From Pegoplata infirma (Eukaryota; Arthropoda; Insecta; Diptera; Anthomyiidae), in the NCBI GenBank assembly GCA_963921195.1, contig OY992540.1, positions 190,697,576-190,761,575 on the forward strand: a stretch of DNA of 64,000 nt, read 5' to 3'. The position numbers and the translations under genes are program-made. Below, in pieces: positions 53,893-64,000 of this stretch (within the stretch, counting starts at the first letter, position 1; every line of letters starts with the position of its first letter). The notes under the pieces were generated by a model, which was not told the DNA's origin, ran no database searches, and was given only the letters and a program-made list of their open reading frames with translations.

Positions 53893-56869
53893 CCCGAGTA
53901 AAAATAATTTAATATGATCTTATATAATTTTATATAGTCATATTATTTGATATATGATCATGTGTGACACTATGTATTGCAAGATAAATTTATATAATAA
54001 ATTTTGATGTGGGATTTTTTTAAGATATCGCCATACATAACTATATGTTGTAACATCTGGTCCCATGCATCATTTTAAATTTCTAAGTGTTTTATATAAA
54101 ATTTTATATGCCTCCATTATTTTTTAATTTTTTTAAGTGTTTTCCAAGAACATATTTTTATCGCAAATATTTTCAAAGTGTTTTATATAAAATTTCCAAG
54201 CACCACTTTTTATCACGAATATTTTCTAAGTGTTTTATATAAAATTTTATATGACTCCATCTTTTAAATTTTTTCTAAGTTTTTTTCAAGGAACATTTTT
54301 TTTATCGCAAATATTTTCTAAGTGTTTTATATAAAATTTTATATAACTCCATTTTTTTAAATTTTTCTAAGTTTTTTCCAAGGACAAATTTTTTTGAAAA
54401 TATTTTCTAAGTGTTTTATATAAAATTTAACATGACTCCATTTTTTGAAATTTTTCTAAGTTTTTTTCAAAGAACAACTTATTTTTATTTTAATTTTTCA
54501 ACTTTTTATTAAAAACTAAAAAAAAAAACATCCGATTTCTAAAATTGTATAAATTTTAATATAATTGGATATAATTTTATATCATTGGATTAGACCAAAA
54601 CTCGTATCAAAGTCGATATAAAGTTATATAAACTGATATTATTAGATATTATTCGATCAAATCTTATGAAACCATTTTTCGTATAAGATTATATCAAAAT
54701 AGACACGAACCCATATTAAATTATATATTGTGTCATATCAATTTTTTTACTCGGGTAGGAAAAATTTTTAAGAATCTTATAAATTTTCTATAAAAAAAAT
54801 CCATTGGCAACTGTTAATTTCCTTAGAATAAAATATTTTAGAGTCTGACAAGAATTTTTCTGGAAAAAAAATCTTAAATCTGATAATTTTTCTACAGGAA
54901 AAACGTTTTCGAATCTGATAGTTTTTTTATGAGAAATATATTTCAGAATCTTAGAATTTATTATATGGAAAAAGAGATTTTTCCTGTTTAAATAATATTT
55001 TAGAATCAGAGAATTTTTCTACAGGAAAAGTTTTTAAAAATTTATGATTTTTTCCAACAAGAAAAATGTTTTGGAATTTATAGAAAAATAATATCAGAAT
55101 CTAAGTTTTTTTTTGTATGAAAAATCTCCCAGAATCTGAAAACATTTCTGTTGAGAAATTTTAAAAAGGAAGTGTGTCTTTGAGTCTGTAAATTTTTCTT
55201 TTGAAGTTGCGTCTTAAATTTTTCTTTAGAAAAATGCCTTAGAACCTAATAATTTTTCTATAGGAAATTATCTTAGAAAACATTGAAACTTTAAAAAATT
55301 CCCTTCTTTTTTCCCCCTTCTCAAATATTTTCTATCGAAAAATGTGCCTTGAAAAAATCGATTGGATCTGATTTAATCTGTTTGCATGTAAAAATATAAT
55401 TTTATCTGATCGGGTCTTTTTGATCCGACGTTTTTCCACAATTTCAGCATCTTATCAGATTCAATTACGGATCAGATCTACCAGAGTTCGAAATTGGAGA
55501 CAAATTTCGTATCTGGTAGATCTTATCAGATACAAATGCCATCATTAGATTTTTACAAATACGACCAGATCTAATAAATTTTTTTCACGGGGCTATACAA
55601 TTTAAGAATTTATTTTTAGAAAAGGGTATCAGATTTTTTTTTCAAGGAAGAATTTTTTAGAAACCGATAGTTTTTTAGAATCTGAGATTTTTCTTTTATG
55701 AAAAATGTTTCAGTATCTGAGGAAATTTGTATACAAAAAAATTCTTAGAATCTGAGAATTAGGAAACATGTATTTAAGTTTAATACTTTTTTTATTGAAA
55801 GCTTTTTTCGGAATATTCGAAGTATCACAATGAAAAAATTTTATGTAAAAATTTAATTTTAATTTATTTTTGATTTAAATCAGTCCAGTAGGGTCTCTTG
55901 TGGACAGTTTTTTTTTGAGTAAACAAAATTTTTCTTAAAATTTTCTTTATACGGTAAGAAATAGTTAATATGCTCAAAAATATATTTCTCAAAATATTAT
56001 TAAAATAACCTAAAAATTGTACTTTGCTATTCCAAAAGTCAAAAAGCGGGATAAAGCGGGATGAAGCGGGACTTTTGTTTAAAAAGCGGGATCAGAATTC
56101 AAGGCGGGATGAGACATCAAAAAGCGGGATAATCCCGCCAAAAGCGGGATGGTTGGTCAGGTTAATCATGTGTGACACTATGTATTGCAAGATAAATTTA
56201 TATAATAAATTTTGATGTGGGATTTTTTTAAGATATCGCCATACATAACTATATGTTGTAACATCTGGTCCCATGCATCATTTTAAATTTCTAAAAGTTT
56301 TACATGAAATTTTATATGCCTCCATTATTTTTTTAATTTTTTTAAGTTTTTTCCAAGAACATATTTTTATCGCAAATATTTTCAAAGTGTTTTATATAAA
56401 ATTTTATATGACTCCATTTTTTTAATTTTTTCTAAGTTTTTTTCAAGAAACATTTTTTATCGCAAATATTTTCTAAGTGTTTTATATAAAATTTTATATG
56501 ACTCCATTTTTTTAAATTTTTCTAAGTGTTTTATATAAAATTTAACATGACTCTATTTTTTGAAATTTTTCTAAGTTTTTTTCAAGAACAACTTATTTTT
56601 ATTATTTTAATTTTTTAACTTTTTATTAAAAACTAAAAAAAACATCCGATTTATAAAATTGTATAAATTTTAATATAATTGGATATAATTTTATATCATT
56701 GGATTAGACCAAAACTCGTATCAAAGTCGATATAAAGTTATATAAACTGATATTATTAGATATTATTCGATCAAATCTTATGAAACCATTTTTCGTATAA
56801 GATTATATCAAAATAGACACGAACCCATATTAAATTATATATTGTGTCATATCAATTTTTTTACTCGGG
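53893..56869. mobile_element. CCCGAG-ended insertion with internal direct duplication
   Basis: The left end is CCCGAGTAAAAATAATTTAA and the right end ATATCAATTTTTTTACTCGGG, with TT beside each outer end. A second right end lies at 54755. The stretch 53956-54755 is repeated in direct orientation at 56164-56869. Each holds the TTTTATATAAAATTTTATAT tandem words. The 1.4-kb middle (54756-56163) is AGAATCTGA-rich and ends with an AAAGCGGGAT array. Confidence 0.6.
56038..56152. repeat. AAAGCGGGAT repeat array
   Basis: About seven irregular copies of AAAGCGGGAT (one inverted as AATCCCGCC) are present. It stands out as G-rich in AT-rich DNA. Open frames over it are not called. Confidence 0.6.
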
Positions 56870-57435
56870 TTGCTAAAAAAATGATATTGTAGTTAATTTT
56901 ACTAATTTTTTACTATTTTTTTAGTTAATTTGACTAAAGAAAATCCTGAAAATATGTTCGTTGCCCCCTGGAACCTTCAAATTGCCCCCTAGTGGGGCGA
57001 GAATCAAAGGTTGGGAACCATTGATCTAGTGCTTAACATTTTTACACATAACTTTTCATAGGGGAATGAAATTTTGTTTCAAAAAGTTTTTTTTTATATT
57101 TTTATTTAAAAAATATTTTTTGACAATATCTCGCTTGGTATGCGTCACACTAAATTTAAAACAATTTTTAAACTTGATATACATTTGTCTTTTTTCACTG
57201 TGCAACAAATTTGTGGTCACCGATTTTACTTTGAATGGAACCACAAAAAACAAGTAAGAAAATTATAGTCGGTCAAGACCGTACCCCACCCTAATACCCT
57301 ACACCAGAGTTTCCCGTAAAATGGGTCCGGAAAATGGGTCCCATGGACCGATTAGATATAATTTTTGTCAAATCTTTAATAAGTGTAAAAAACTTAAATT
57401 TGAGTGAAATAGGCTTCTATTTGTTGTCTATAAAC

Positions 57436-58174
57436 TAGGGTTATATAGTTATACAAAAAGTCGACTTTTCGACTTTTTTTAATTTTTAAAAAGTCGATTT
57501 TTCGACTTTTCGACTTTTTTCAAATTTTAAAAAGTCGACTAGACTTTTCGACCTTTCGACTTTTTAAAAAGTTGACTTTTTTGGATTTTTCGACTTTTTT
57601 TGACTTTTCGAATTTTTTCGACTTTCTTCGACTTTTTAACTTTTTTCGACCTTTTACAACTTTTAAAAAGTATATTTTTTTTTGTAAATAAAAGTTTAGT
57701 TTTGACTTGTTGTAAGCATTTAGGTGATATTTTTTTGGTTGTATTTTATTTATTAAAAAAAGTCGAAGAAAACGAAAATGTGGAAAAGGTTGAAAAAATC
57801 GAAAGCAAAAGAGTCGACTTTCGATTTATAGAATTCTATCACTGAGGTGTTTACAATAATCAAAAATATTGGTAAATATTGCACTTATCACTTTCTAACT
57901 CGTGAATTTGGCATTGACATTTTTGCTTCACATACTAAATACATGGAAATACCAATAGCTTCAGTTGTTATTAAACTCGGCTCTCATTTGAAATTTTTTT
58001 CAGAAGAAAGAAATTATTTTCATCTGGCAAAAGTAAAAAAAAAATAAAAAAATCGAAAAAAGTCGAAAGCAAAAGTCGACTTTTCGACTTTTTAAGAACA
58101 AAAAAGTCGATTTCGACTTTTCGACTTTTTCATACAAAAAGTCGATTAATCGACTTTTCGACTATAGAACCCTA
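57436..58174. mobile_element. 739-bp hAT MITE, exact 8-bp duplication
   Basis: The ends are TAGGGTTATATAGTTATACA and AATCGACTTTTCGACTATAGAACCCTA (the last 13 bases pair). CTATAAAC flanks both sides exactly (57428-57435, 58175-58182). Both ends are packed with AAAAAGTCGACTTTTCGAC repeats. A 66-codon frame at 57847-58047 has no recognised motif. Confidence 0.8.
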
Positions 58175-58437
58175 CTATAAACCGCTTTAACTGGATATCG
58201 GGCGAAATTTTCACATGGGGTCTAAGTCCAAAACTGGTCCGATGATAATCAGATTTGATAAGGTTATTAAAGTACGCGTTTAACATACGCAAACTAAATT
58301 TTAATTAAATATTTTCTATTTTCATGAAATGTGAGAGATTTATGTGAAAATCGGGAAGGTGGTTTGTATGGGGACTAGAAGAGGAAATGGTCCGATTCCT
58401 TCAAAATTCGGTATGGTGATTTGTGAAGACAAAATAC

Positions 58438-58657
58438 TAGTGTCCGACCGAACATTCGGCTTCGGCCAAAAAGCACTATTCGGACACTTTTCGGCCACAA
58501 TTATGGCCGAATAGGCCGAATAATTGTATATTTGTGCTCACGTGTTAAAAAACATACTAAACTAACTTTGAATCACATTAGTAAGCCACAAAAACATTTT
58601 ACTATACTGGCCGAATATTCGGCTTCGGCCAAAACAGGTGTATTCGGTCGGACACTA
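58438..58657. mobile_element. 220-bp hAT MITE (TAGTGTCCGACC), 7/8 duplication
   Basis: The ends TAGTGTCCGACCGAACATTC and TGTATTCGGTCGGACACTA are inverted. The flanks CAAAATAC and CAAAACAC differ at one base. Same family as 35811-36290. Confidence 0.75.
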
Positions 58658-59224
58658 CAAAACACGTTTACCTGACAAATTTCCAAAAGATACCTATTAT
58701 AATACGGTTATTAGAGTCATTTGAGCCAAAACTAAAGAGAAGCTTTGTATGGGGGCTAGGTCTAAATATTGACCGATTATTTCTAATTTCAATAGGCTTC
58801 GTCCTTGGACCAAGAGAGGTTTAAGTTTCAAATTTCAAGTCAATTGATTAAAAATTGCTACCTGTATCGTGTTTACACCGTTTACATGGACAGACAGACG
58901 GACAGACGGAGGGACGGACGGGCATTGCTAAATCGAATTAAAAAGTGATTCAGAGTCGATCGGTATACTTAAAGGTGGGTCTAGGACTAATATTTCGGGT
59001 AGTTACAAACATCAGCACAAACTCATTATACCCTGTACCACAGTGTGGTGTAGGGTATAATTATAGTATAGCATTAGTATACCAAAACCTCCAAAGGGTT
59101 TGGAAAACTTAGCTCCAGTTAATTTTTTATGTTTCACTATAGTTTTTAATTTATTTTTTTCAGAAGGTGTGCTCACGATCAATAAGTCCTATTTTCACAT
59201 GTCACTTGATAACCATTGTGAGCT

Positions 59225-59765
59225 GGGGTGAATCCTTATTTTTTTATCCACGCCCTTAAAAGAGTGGCGGGCAAAAAAAGCGAAATTTTGTAATCCTCTG
59301 GGTCCAAGCGCTGGACTATAAACTTCTACGAACATAAACATTTTTTATTTGTTTTACAAAAATACAAAAAACATCAAAAAAATTAGCATTTTTAAGATGT
59401 TGCTTTAATTCAGTGGTTCGCACACACATACTATAACATTTATGCTTGAGAGGGTAGTAGCAAGCGAAAAGTCAACAAATTTTCTCAAGCAACAGAATTT
59501 TATAGTGTACGTGTGTCGACAGCGCACAAGCAGCATTTTTTAGCCTATTCCCGCGGGAATAGGAATTACAAAAATGTCCATCACTGCTTTAATTCTTCAA
59601 GGGGGAACTTTTCCCTCTTGTCCGACCATAATACATATTTATGCAAAACTTATGGGATCTAGTTTTTTTTTTTATTTTGGACTGCATCGTGTTAACTACA
59701 GACGGACGGACGGACAGACGGACGGACATCGCTAGAATGTCTTAGAATCGATTACTGATCAATAA
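59225..59765 (+). mobile_element. Mini-me-like family C, decayed copy
   Basis: It has the GACGGACGGACAGACGGACG tract (about 59701) followed by the core CGCTAGAATGTCTTAGAATC, but the TA tract and the end are lost. Confidence 0.55.
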
Positions 59766-60629
59766 TTGAGAATTTTTTACATTTTTTCAAAAAATATTTA
59801 ATTTACTTTTATTTGAGATATTAGAATATTTAAAAAAAAAAATTAAATACTGGACCCCAAAGTTTTGTAAATTAAACCCACCCTGTCGTTTTCAAATGCA
59901 ATAGTAGTTTTCATAAATGAATCAGACTTTCTTTAGAAGTTTCACAAAAACTTAAAATACGTACGTACATATTTAGTTTGTTGCATTTAGTAAATGACTA
60001 AGATAATTTAATTTTTATATGAAATTAGCTGCCAAATATTCTTTTTATACTTCATATAAACAACAATTTAATACCAACATTGCCACTGCTGTTTTTGTTT
60101 ATGACCTTTGCAAGCAGCTAAGCATAAAACATCGATATTGAAAGGGGCAGGGTAGGACTGGACATAAAAGGAGAAGTTGTTATAAAAACACACATTAAAT
60201 ATTAAAATATTTATAAACAATCCAGAATGTATCTTGTGCAGAGATTAAAAGAATGATTTCAAATTAAAATCAGTTTTGTTAATTTACTCTTTAAACACTT
60301 TAAACACTGTATGGGAGAAGACTCACTTCATCATATAAAAATTTTAATTGGCATTGCATTTTTATTGCCATTGGTTGGAACTAAGGCTAATGCCAAAAAG
60401 AAGCAATTAAAGGTCAAAAAATGTGGATTTTTTCTACTGTACTTAAAAAATTTCACTGTTTGGGTTGTTGCCTTGTTCCGCTGTATTGCGTTGTAGCGCA
60501 GTACTGCTTTGTCAAACTGTAGGTTTTTTATGTTGAGGTTATGTTTACAAACAAATGGCTGCTTCTTGGGATCGGAATACCCGCACGGTATTGTAAAGAA
60601 TCCAATTCATCTATAGAAAGCAACCGATT
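59766..60629. other. Intronic DNA, no feature recognised
   Basis: No repeat ends or coding motif are seen. A 61-codon frame at 60311-60496 is not supported. Confidence 0.4.
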
Positions 60630-60740
60630 TGAATTGCATCATCTTCTTCTTTGTCCTTCTTTACTCCTCAATGGACCATAGGGCTTCAATATGTTGATTT
60701 CTCCAACGTAATCTGTCTCTAGCTTCAACTGCAACTGAAT
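60630..60740 (-). pseudogene. Possible RTE-type retrotransposon 3' end
   Basis: The minus strand gives VAVEARDRLRWRNQHIEALW then SIEE and a stop, like the last residues of RTE-type proteins (ARDRxxWR then EALW/EALC). Only about 25 residues survive. It may belong with the fragment at 30093-30400. Confidence 0.45.
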
Positions 60741-60989
60741 TGCATCATCATTACACCATATTTTCAAAAATACAGCTAAAATCCTCATCTTCGTCAAAGA
60801 TGAGCGCTACAGAGCCATGATTACCGAATTTTTGTTGGCCGTAATAGAAGATATCAACTTGGACGACATTTGTTTTCAGTAGGATGTCGCAACATTTCAA
60901 ACAGTTCATCAAACAATCGATATTTTGGGAACTTAGTTCGGTAATCGTGTTTTTAGACATTTTGCGGTGTCAATTGATCACTTCCATAC

Positions 60990-61398
60990 TAGAGATGGCC
61001 GTTTGCGTGATTCACGTGAATCACGCGTGAGTGTGAGTGATTTTCATTTGAATCACGTGATTGTGACTAAGCGTGAGTTGAAAAAAATCTGAGTAAGTGA
61101 TTAGTGAGTGAGTCATAGTTTTGTTGATTTTCCCAATTTTTTTTATTTTTTGTAAAAAAAAATTTTTTGGAATTTTTTTTTTTTGGTAAGTAAATTTATT
61201 GCGTAAGTAGATTTTGCGTGACTCACGCGTGATCGTGATTGAATCTGGCGTTCACCGTGAGTCACCCGCGAGCGTGAGTATGTTTTTTATTACTCACGTG
61301 AATAGTGAGTGAGCGTGAGTAAAAAAAAGAATTGCGTGAGTGATTCGGTTATTTTTTGGGTGAGTGTGAGTCAAAATCCACTCACGCGCCCATCTCTA
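60990..61398. mobile_element. 409-bp hAT MITE rich in GTGAGTG, 7/8 duplication
   Basis: The ends TAGAGATGGCCG and GCGCCCATCTCTA are inverted. The flanks TTCCATAC and ATCCATAC match at 7 of 8. The inside has many CACGTGAATCACGCGTGAG-like words on both strands. A relic end is at 2100-2227. Confidence 0.75.
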
Positions 61399-62004
61399 AT
61401 CCATACAATGTGGAAAATCCAGAAATGTTCTAGGCCCTTTCGACGAATATCGTTCAAGCCATTCGTAAGATAGAAGCAGAAACTTTCAGAAAGGTCTTAG
61501 TGACGAGGATGAGCTATAGCGGAGCTAACCGAGGTAGCCGCATAAATGAAGTCGTTTGCCATATATAATGGGAATATTTTCTCTTTTAAATAAAGCCATA
61601 AGGTTCGACAAATATTAAGTCTTATTCATGTGTGTCAGATTGAGCAATCATACTTGGTAAAACTTTTTTCATACCAAAAAAAATTTTTTAGCAAATTTTT
61701 GCTAAAATTATGCTTGTCGATGTTAAAGTAACATAATTAATTTTTTATGTAAAATAACCAAGTAGCTTGCACAATAACGCAAATTACTTGCACAAACATT
61801 TATCGAAAGAAAACAACAAAAACAAATACAGACCGCCATTTTCATTTTGTATTTTTGTGTGCGTCGTTCGTTTATTTTTTGTGTTATAAAAACGTAAAAA
61901 GGAAATTGATGAATAAATTAAAATAAATTAATAAATAAAATAAACAATTAGTTTTTTAAGAGATAAATAAATATAAGATAATAAAATGCTAAAGTTAATT
62001 TTGC
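61399..62004. other. Intronic DNA, no gene seen
   Basis: No feature is supported. 61640-61720 shares GCAAATTTTTGCTAAAATTATG-like words with the element at 62521-62935. Confidence 0.35.
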
Positions 62005-62505
62005 TGTCATAACTTAAAACACCATTCATTTAGCAAAACCAATGGTGTCCCAGACGTATGTTTCGATGAATTACAAATGGAATGATAAAGTGACTATACC
62101 CCTATTCCAAAGACACCAAAAAGGTTTAATAGATTTTTAGTTAAAAATTAGTGTTTGGTAATAATTTTCTATTTTTACAGGGTACTGGTAAATAAATGTT
62201 TGAAGCCATGGTGAATCCTTCACTGCAATAAAGAGCGTGGGCACCAATCCTGCCCTTAGTTATAAAATTAAAACCTAAAAACTCATTTATATAGCAAAGC
62301 CAATGGAGTCTAGACCTGTTTTGATTAGTTACAAATGGAATCACAAAGTAAGTGTTCCTCCTAACCAAAAGACCAATGGGGTTTACTAGTTTTTTAAATT
62401 AAAAATTTATGTTTTGTAATAATTTGCTATTTTTACAGGATGCTTTAAATAAATTCGTGAAGCTAAAGGGGATCCTTCACTTCAAGAAAAAGCGTAGGCA
62501 GCAGT
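62005..62505 (+). repeat. Tandem duplication of about 245 bp
   Basis: Unit 1 (about 62005-62240) and unit 2 (about 62260-62505) share TTAGCAAAACCAATGGTGTC/ATAGCAAAGCCAATGGAGTC, TTACAAATGGAAT, GCTATTTTTACAGG and GGATCCTTCACTTCAAG/GAATCCTTCACTGCAAT. The middle resembles the mini-me tail (CCTAGACC ... ACGGAATGACAAAGTGA). Each unit has an acceptor-like CTATTTTTACAG. Confidence 0.55.
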
Positions 62506-62520
62506 CACTGGAGAAAATTC

Positions 62521-62935
62521 TACATAAAGGGTCAGTTGGTCGGTGGTAAATAAAATCCTACACAACATTTATTATATTAATATGAATTTATTCTGTGAAA
62601 ATTTTAAATTCAAATGAATATACAAATTTTTACAAAAATTTTATAGAAAATTTATTTTAGCATAAATGTGGTAATTTTTAGCATTATTTTTAGTCACCTT
62701 TTCTAATAATATTTGTATATTTCACCATATTTCTTTTGGTATATTTTACCAAGTTTTTGCTTAAATAGCATTAGCATTTTCTTCAAAATTTTTTACATAA
62801 GTGTTTTGGCTAAATTACGAAAACTACTTCGTCGGTTGTAGTTTTAGCATATTCTTGGTAAAATTATGCCAGATTTTTGCTCACTCCGACACAGATTTTT
62901 TTTTGCGTGTACTTGTTATTGGACCACCCTTTATA
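62521..62935. mobile_element. About 415-bp inverted-end element
   Basis: ACATAAAGGGTCAGTTGGTC at the left is partly inverted at the right as GGACCACCCTTTATATGT. The interior holds TTTTTGCTTAAATAGCA-like words. Nothing is encoded. Confidence 0.45.
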
Positions 62936-63316
62936 TGTCCTTGGTTTTTTAAATAAATGGATTTAAAATGTTTCCCCCATTTTTGTCAAAATTAAATGCG
63001 ATACATCTTGCGAAATATTTCTTACTGATTGATTTTTGTAAGTACGGGTTCTCTTCGACAATTATTGATTTTTGTTTCGACGGGTTCTCCTCGACAAAAG
63101 GCATATTTCCAAAAAAATAAATTTAGAAAAATGCCAGTATATTAAGAGTTGTTCTAAAAATCCTTTTAAATTTTTACATTCTTCGAAAGACTTTAAATCA
63201 AATTGACGATTAAATTCTTTTAAAGTTCTGAATAAGTGTAATATGTTGAACCGAAAATGGGTGTATGTATAATAAAACTATTGAGAATCAAATATCATAT
63301 TATTGGAAAAACTTAC

Positions 63317-64000
63317 CTTTGATTTGTTAGTTTTATTAGGTGTGACATTGATATCATCGGATTTGCTTGCAGAAGCGGTAGCAGTAGTAACTACCGACTG
63401 AGAAGCCGATGATGATGATGACGCTATTGTTTTGGTTGTTTCAGCTGTAGGAGATGAATCTTGCTTGGCAATTGATCCAACGCTACTAGCAACACTTGTG
63501 GAAGAACTTTTTGTTGTTAAAGAAGAATTGTTGTTGTTATTGTTAGTCTGTTTGGTATTGATATCAATTTCAGCTGCAGCAGCAGAATTAGCAGCTGTTG
63601 TTGTTGTGGCGTTAGTTAAAGCGCCTGTACTAGATGAATTTGCAACCGACATTGGATTTGTACCCTTGACGGCTGCTCTAGATGACGATAATGATGGATT
63701 TGGATTAGTTATTATAGCAGCAGATGATAAAGATCTATTCTGACAGTCCTTGTTTGAAATTTTGTTGCTGCTGTTGTTAGCAGAGGGTTTCTCCTTGCTA
63801 GTGGGTATTGGAGTTGGTGTAGTTTTTGTAGACGTCGTTGTTGTTGTGATTTCACTGAATGTCGAACCAGCTATAGACACAATTGGTGTATCGGGAATAA
63901 TGGCTGCGGCTAATGATGAAACAGCTACTGCGACAACAGCTGCAGCATTGGGGGGCGTTGTAATTGGTAAATAATTACTTGCATTGACAACGGCAGCAAT
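63317..64000 (-). CDS. Host gene, first visible exon (partial)
   Basis: The frame is open from the window edge at 64000 down to a GTAAGT donor (63311-63316), ending in phase 0, so 228 residues are visible and the start lies outside the window. The first residues are IAAVVNASNYLPITTPPNAA. The body is Ser/Thr/Ala/Asn-rich (TEITTTTTSTKTTPT-like runs, a six-Asn run, poly-Ser), ending NKTNKSK. Composition and frame match the exon at 22026-26127, which supports one gene. No domain is seen. An antisense 103-codon frame at 63432-63743 is a by-product of the repeats. Confidence 0.75.

Larger units (their letters stand above)
53678..57023. mobile_element. 3.3-kb hAT-like element, exact 8-bp duplication
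   Basis: The ends CAATGGTTCCCAACCTTT and AAAGGTTGGGAACCATTG are exact inverses. ATCTAGTG flanks both sides (53670-53677, 57024-57031). No transposase is recognised, and the interior is filled by a CCCGAG-ended insertion with an internal duplication and other repeats. Confidence 0.8.
57249..59060 (-). mobile_element. Family B repeat, copy 4, inverted, with two insertions
   Basis: It runs from CAAGTAAGAAAATTATAGTC to CACAGTGTGGTGTAGGGTAT. It is longer than copy 1, with a GACAGACGGACAGACGGAGG tract at about 58888. It is interrupted by hAT MITEs at 57436-58174 and 58438-58657. It supplies the empty site for the retrozyme-like insertion at 3334. Confidence 0.7.

Noticed and set aside
60751..60960. 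69-codon minus-strand frame with acidic stretch
   Set aside because: Ends against the hAT MITE at 60990, has no recognised motif, and no splice sites tie it to another exon; could be a gene relic but not supported.
63432..63974. Plus-strand frames rich in Leu/Val/Ala
   Set aside because: They are antisense to the Ser/Thr/Asn-rich host exon.

Overview
This window looks like euchromatic DNA from a calyptrate fly (blow fly, house fly or stable fly type). The reasons are about 70% A+T, short GT/AG introns, a host protein full of Asn/Gln/Ser/Thr runs, and many dispersed repeats built around a GTCY-rich tract, a short core and a TA tract (the dipteran 'mini-me' style). No bacterial features, CRISPR arrays, rRNA or credible tRNA genes were found. 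The species cannot be named from the sequence alone.

One host gene runs right to left across most of the window. I can follow six coding exons on the minus strand: 63317-64000 (open at the window edge), 32859-32990, 31222-31971, 30845-31144, 22026-26127 and 19794-19846 (stop). All five introns have GT/AG ends. The first four junctions are phase 0 and the last is phase 1, and the reading frame stays open throughout, giving about 2,006 residues before the stop. The protein is mostly disordered, with a few blocks that look conserved. I do not recognise its name. Its first visible intron is about 30.3 kb and is almost wholly transposon debris.

The rest is nested mobile DNA. Potentially active elements are a Tc1-type transposon with an open 331-codon transposase (27302-28973) and a PIF/Harbinger element with a spliced transposase gene and a spliced Myb/SANT-like gene, facing each other tail to tail (39366-42299). 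Decayed coding elements are a 5'-truncated non-LTR retrotransposon with RNase H (34200-35810), a Jockey-type fragment (13555-13995), RTE-type fragments (30093-30400, 60630-60740) and a Tc3/Bari-like relic with very long inverted ends (48786-50403). Around them lie many non-autonomous elements. Several have exact target duplications, and three have a matching empty site elsewhere in this window.

The most unusual signal is at 3334-4094: two direct repeats of about 190 bp, each containing a motif with the full layout of a minimal type I hammerhead ribozyme. It resembles a Penelope-like or retrozyme-like element.
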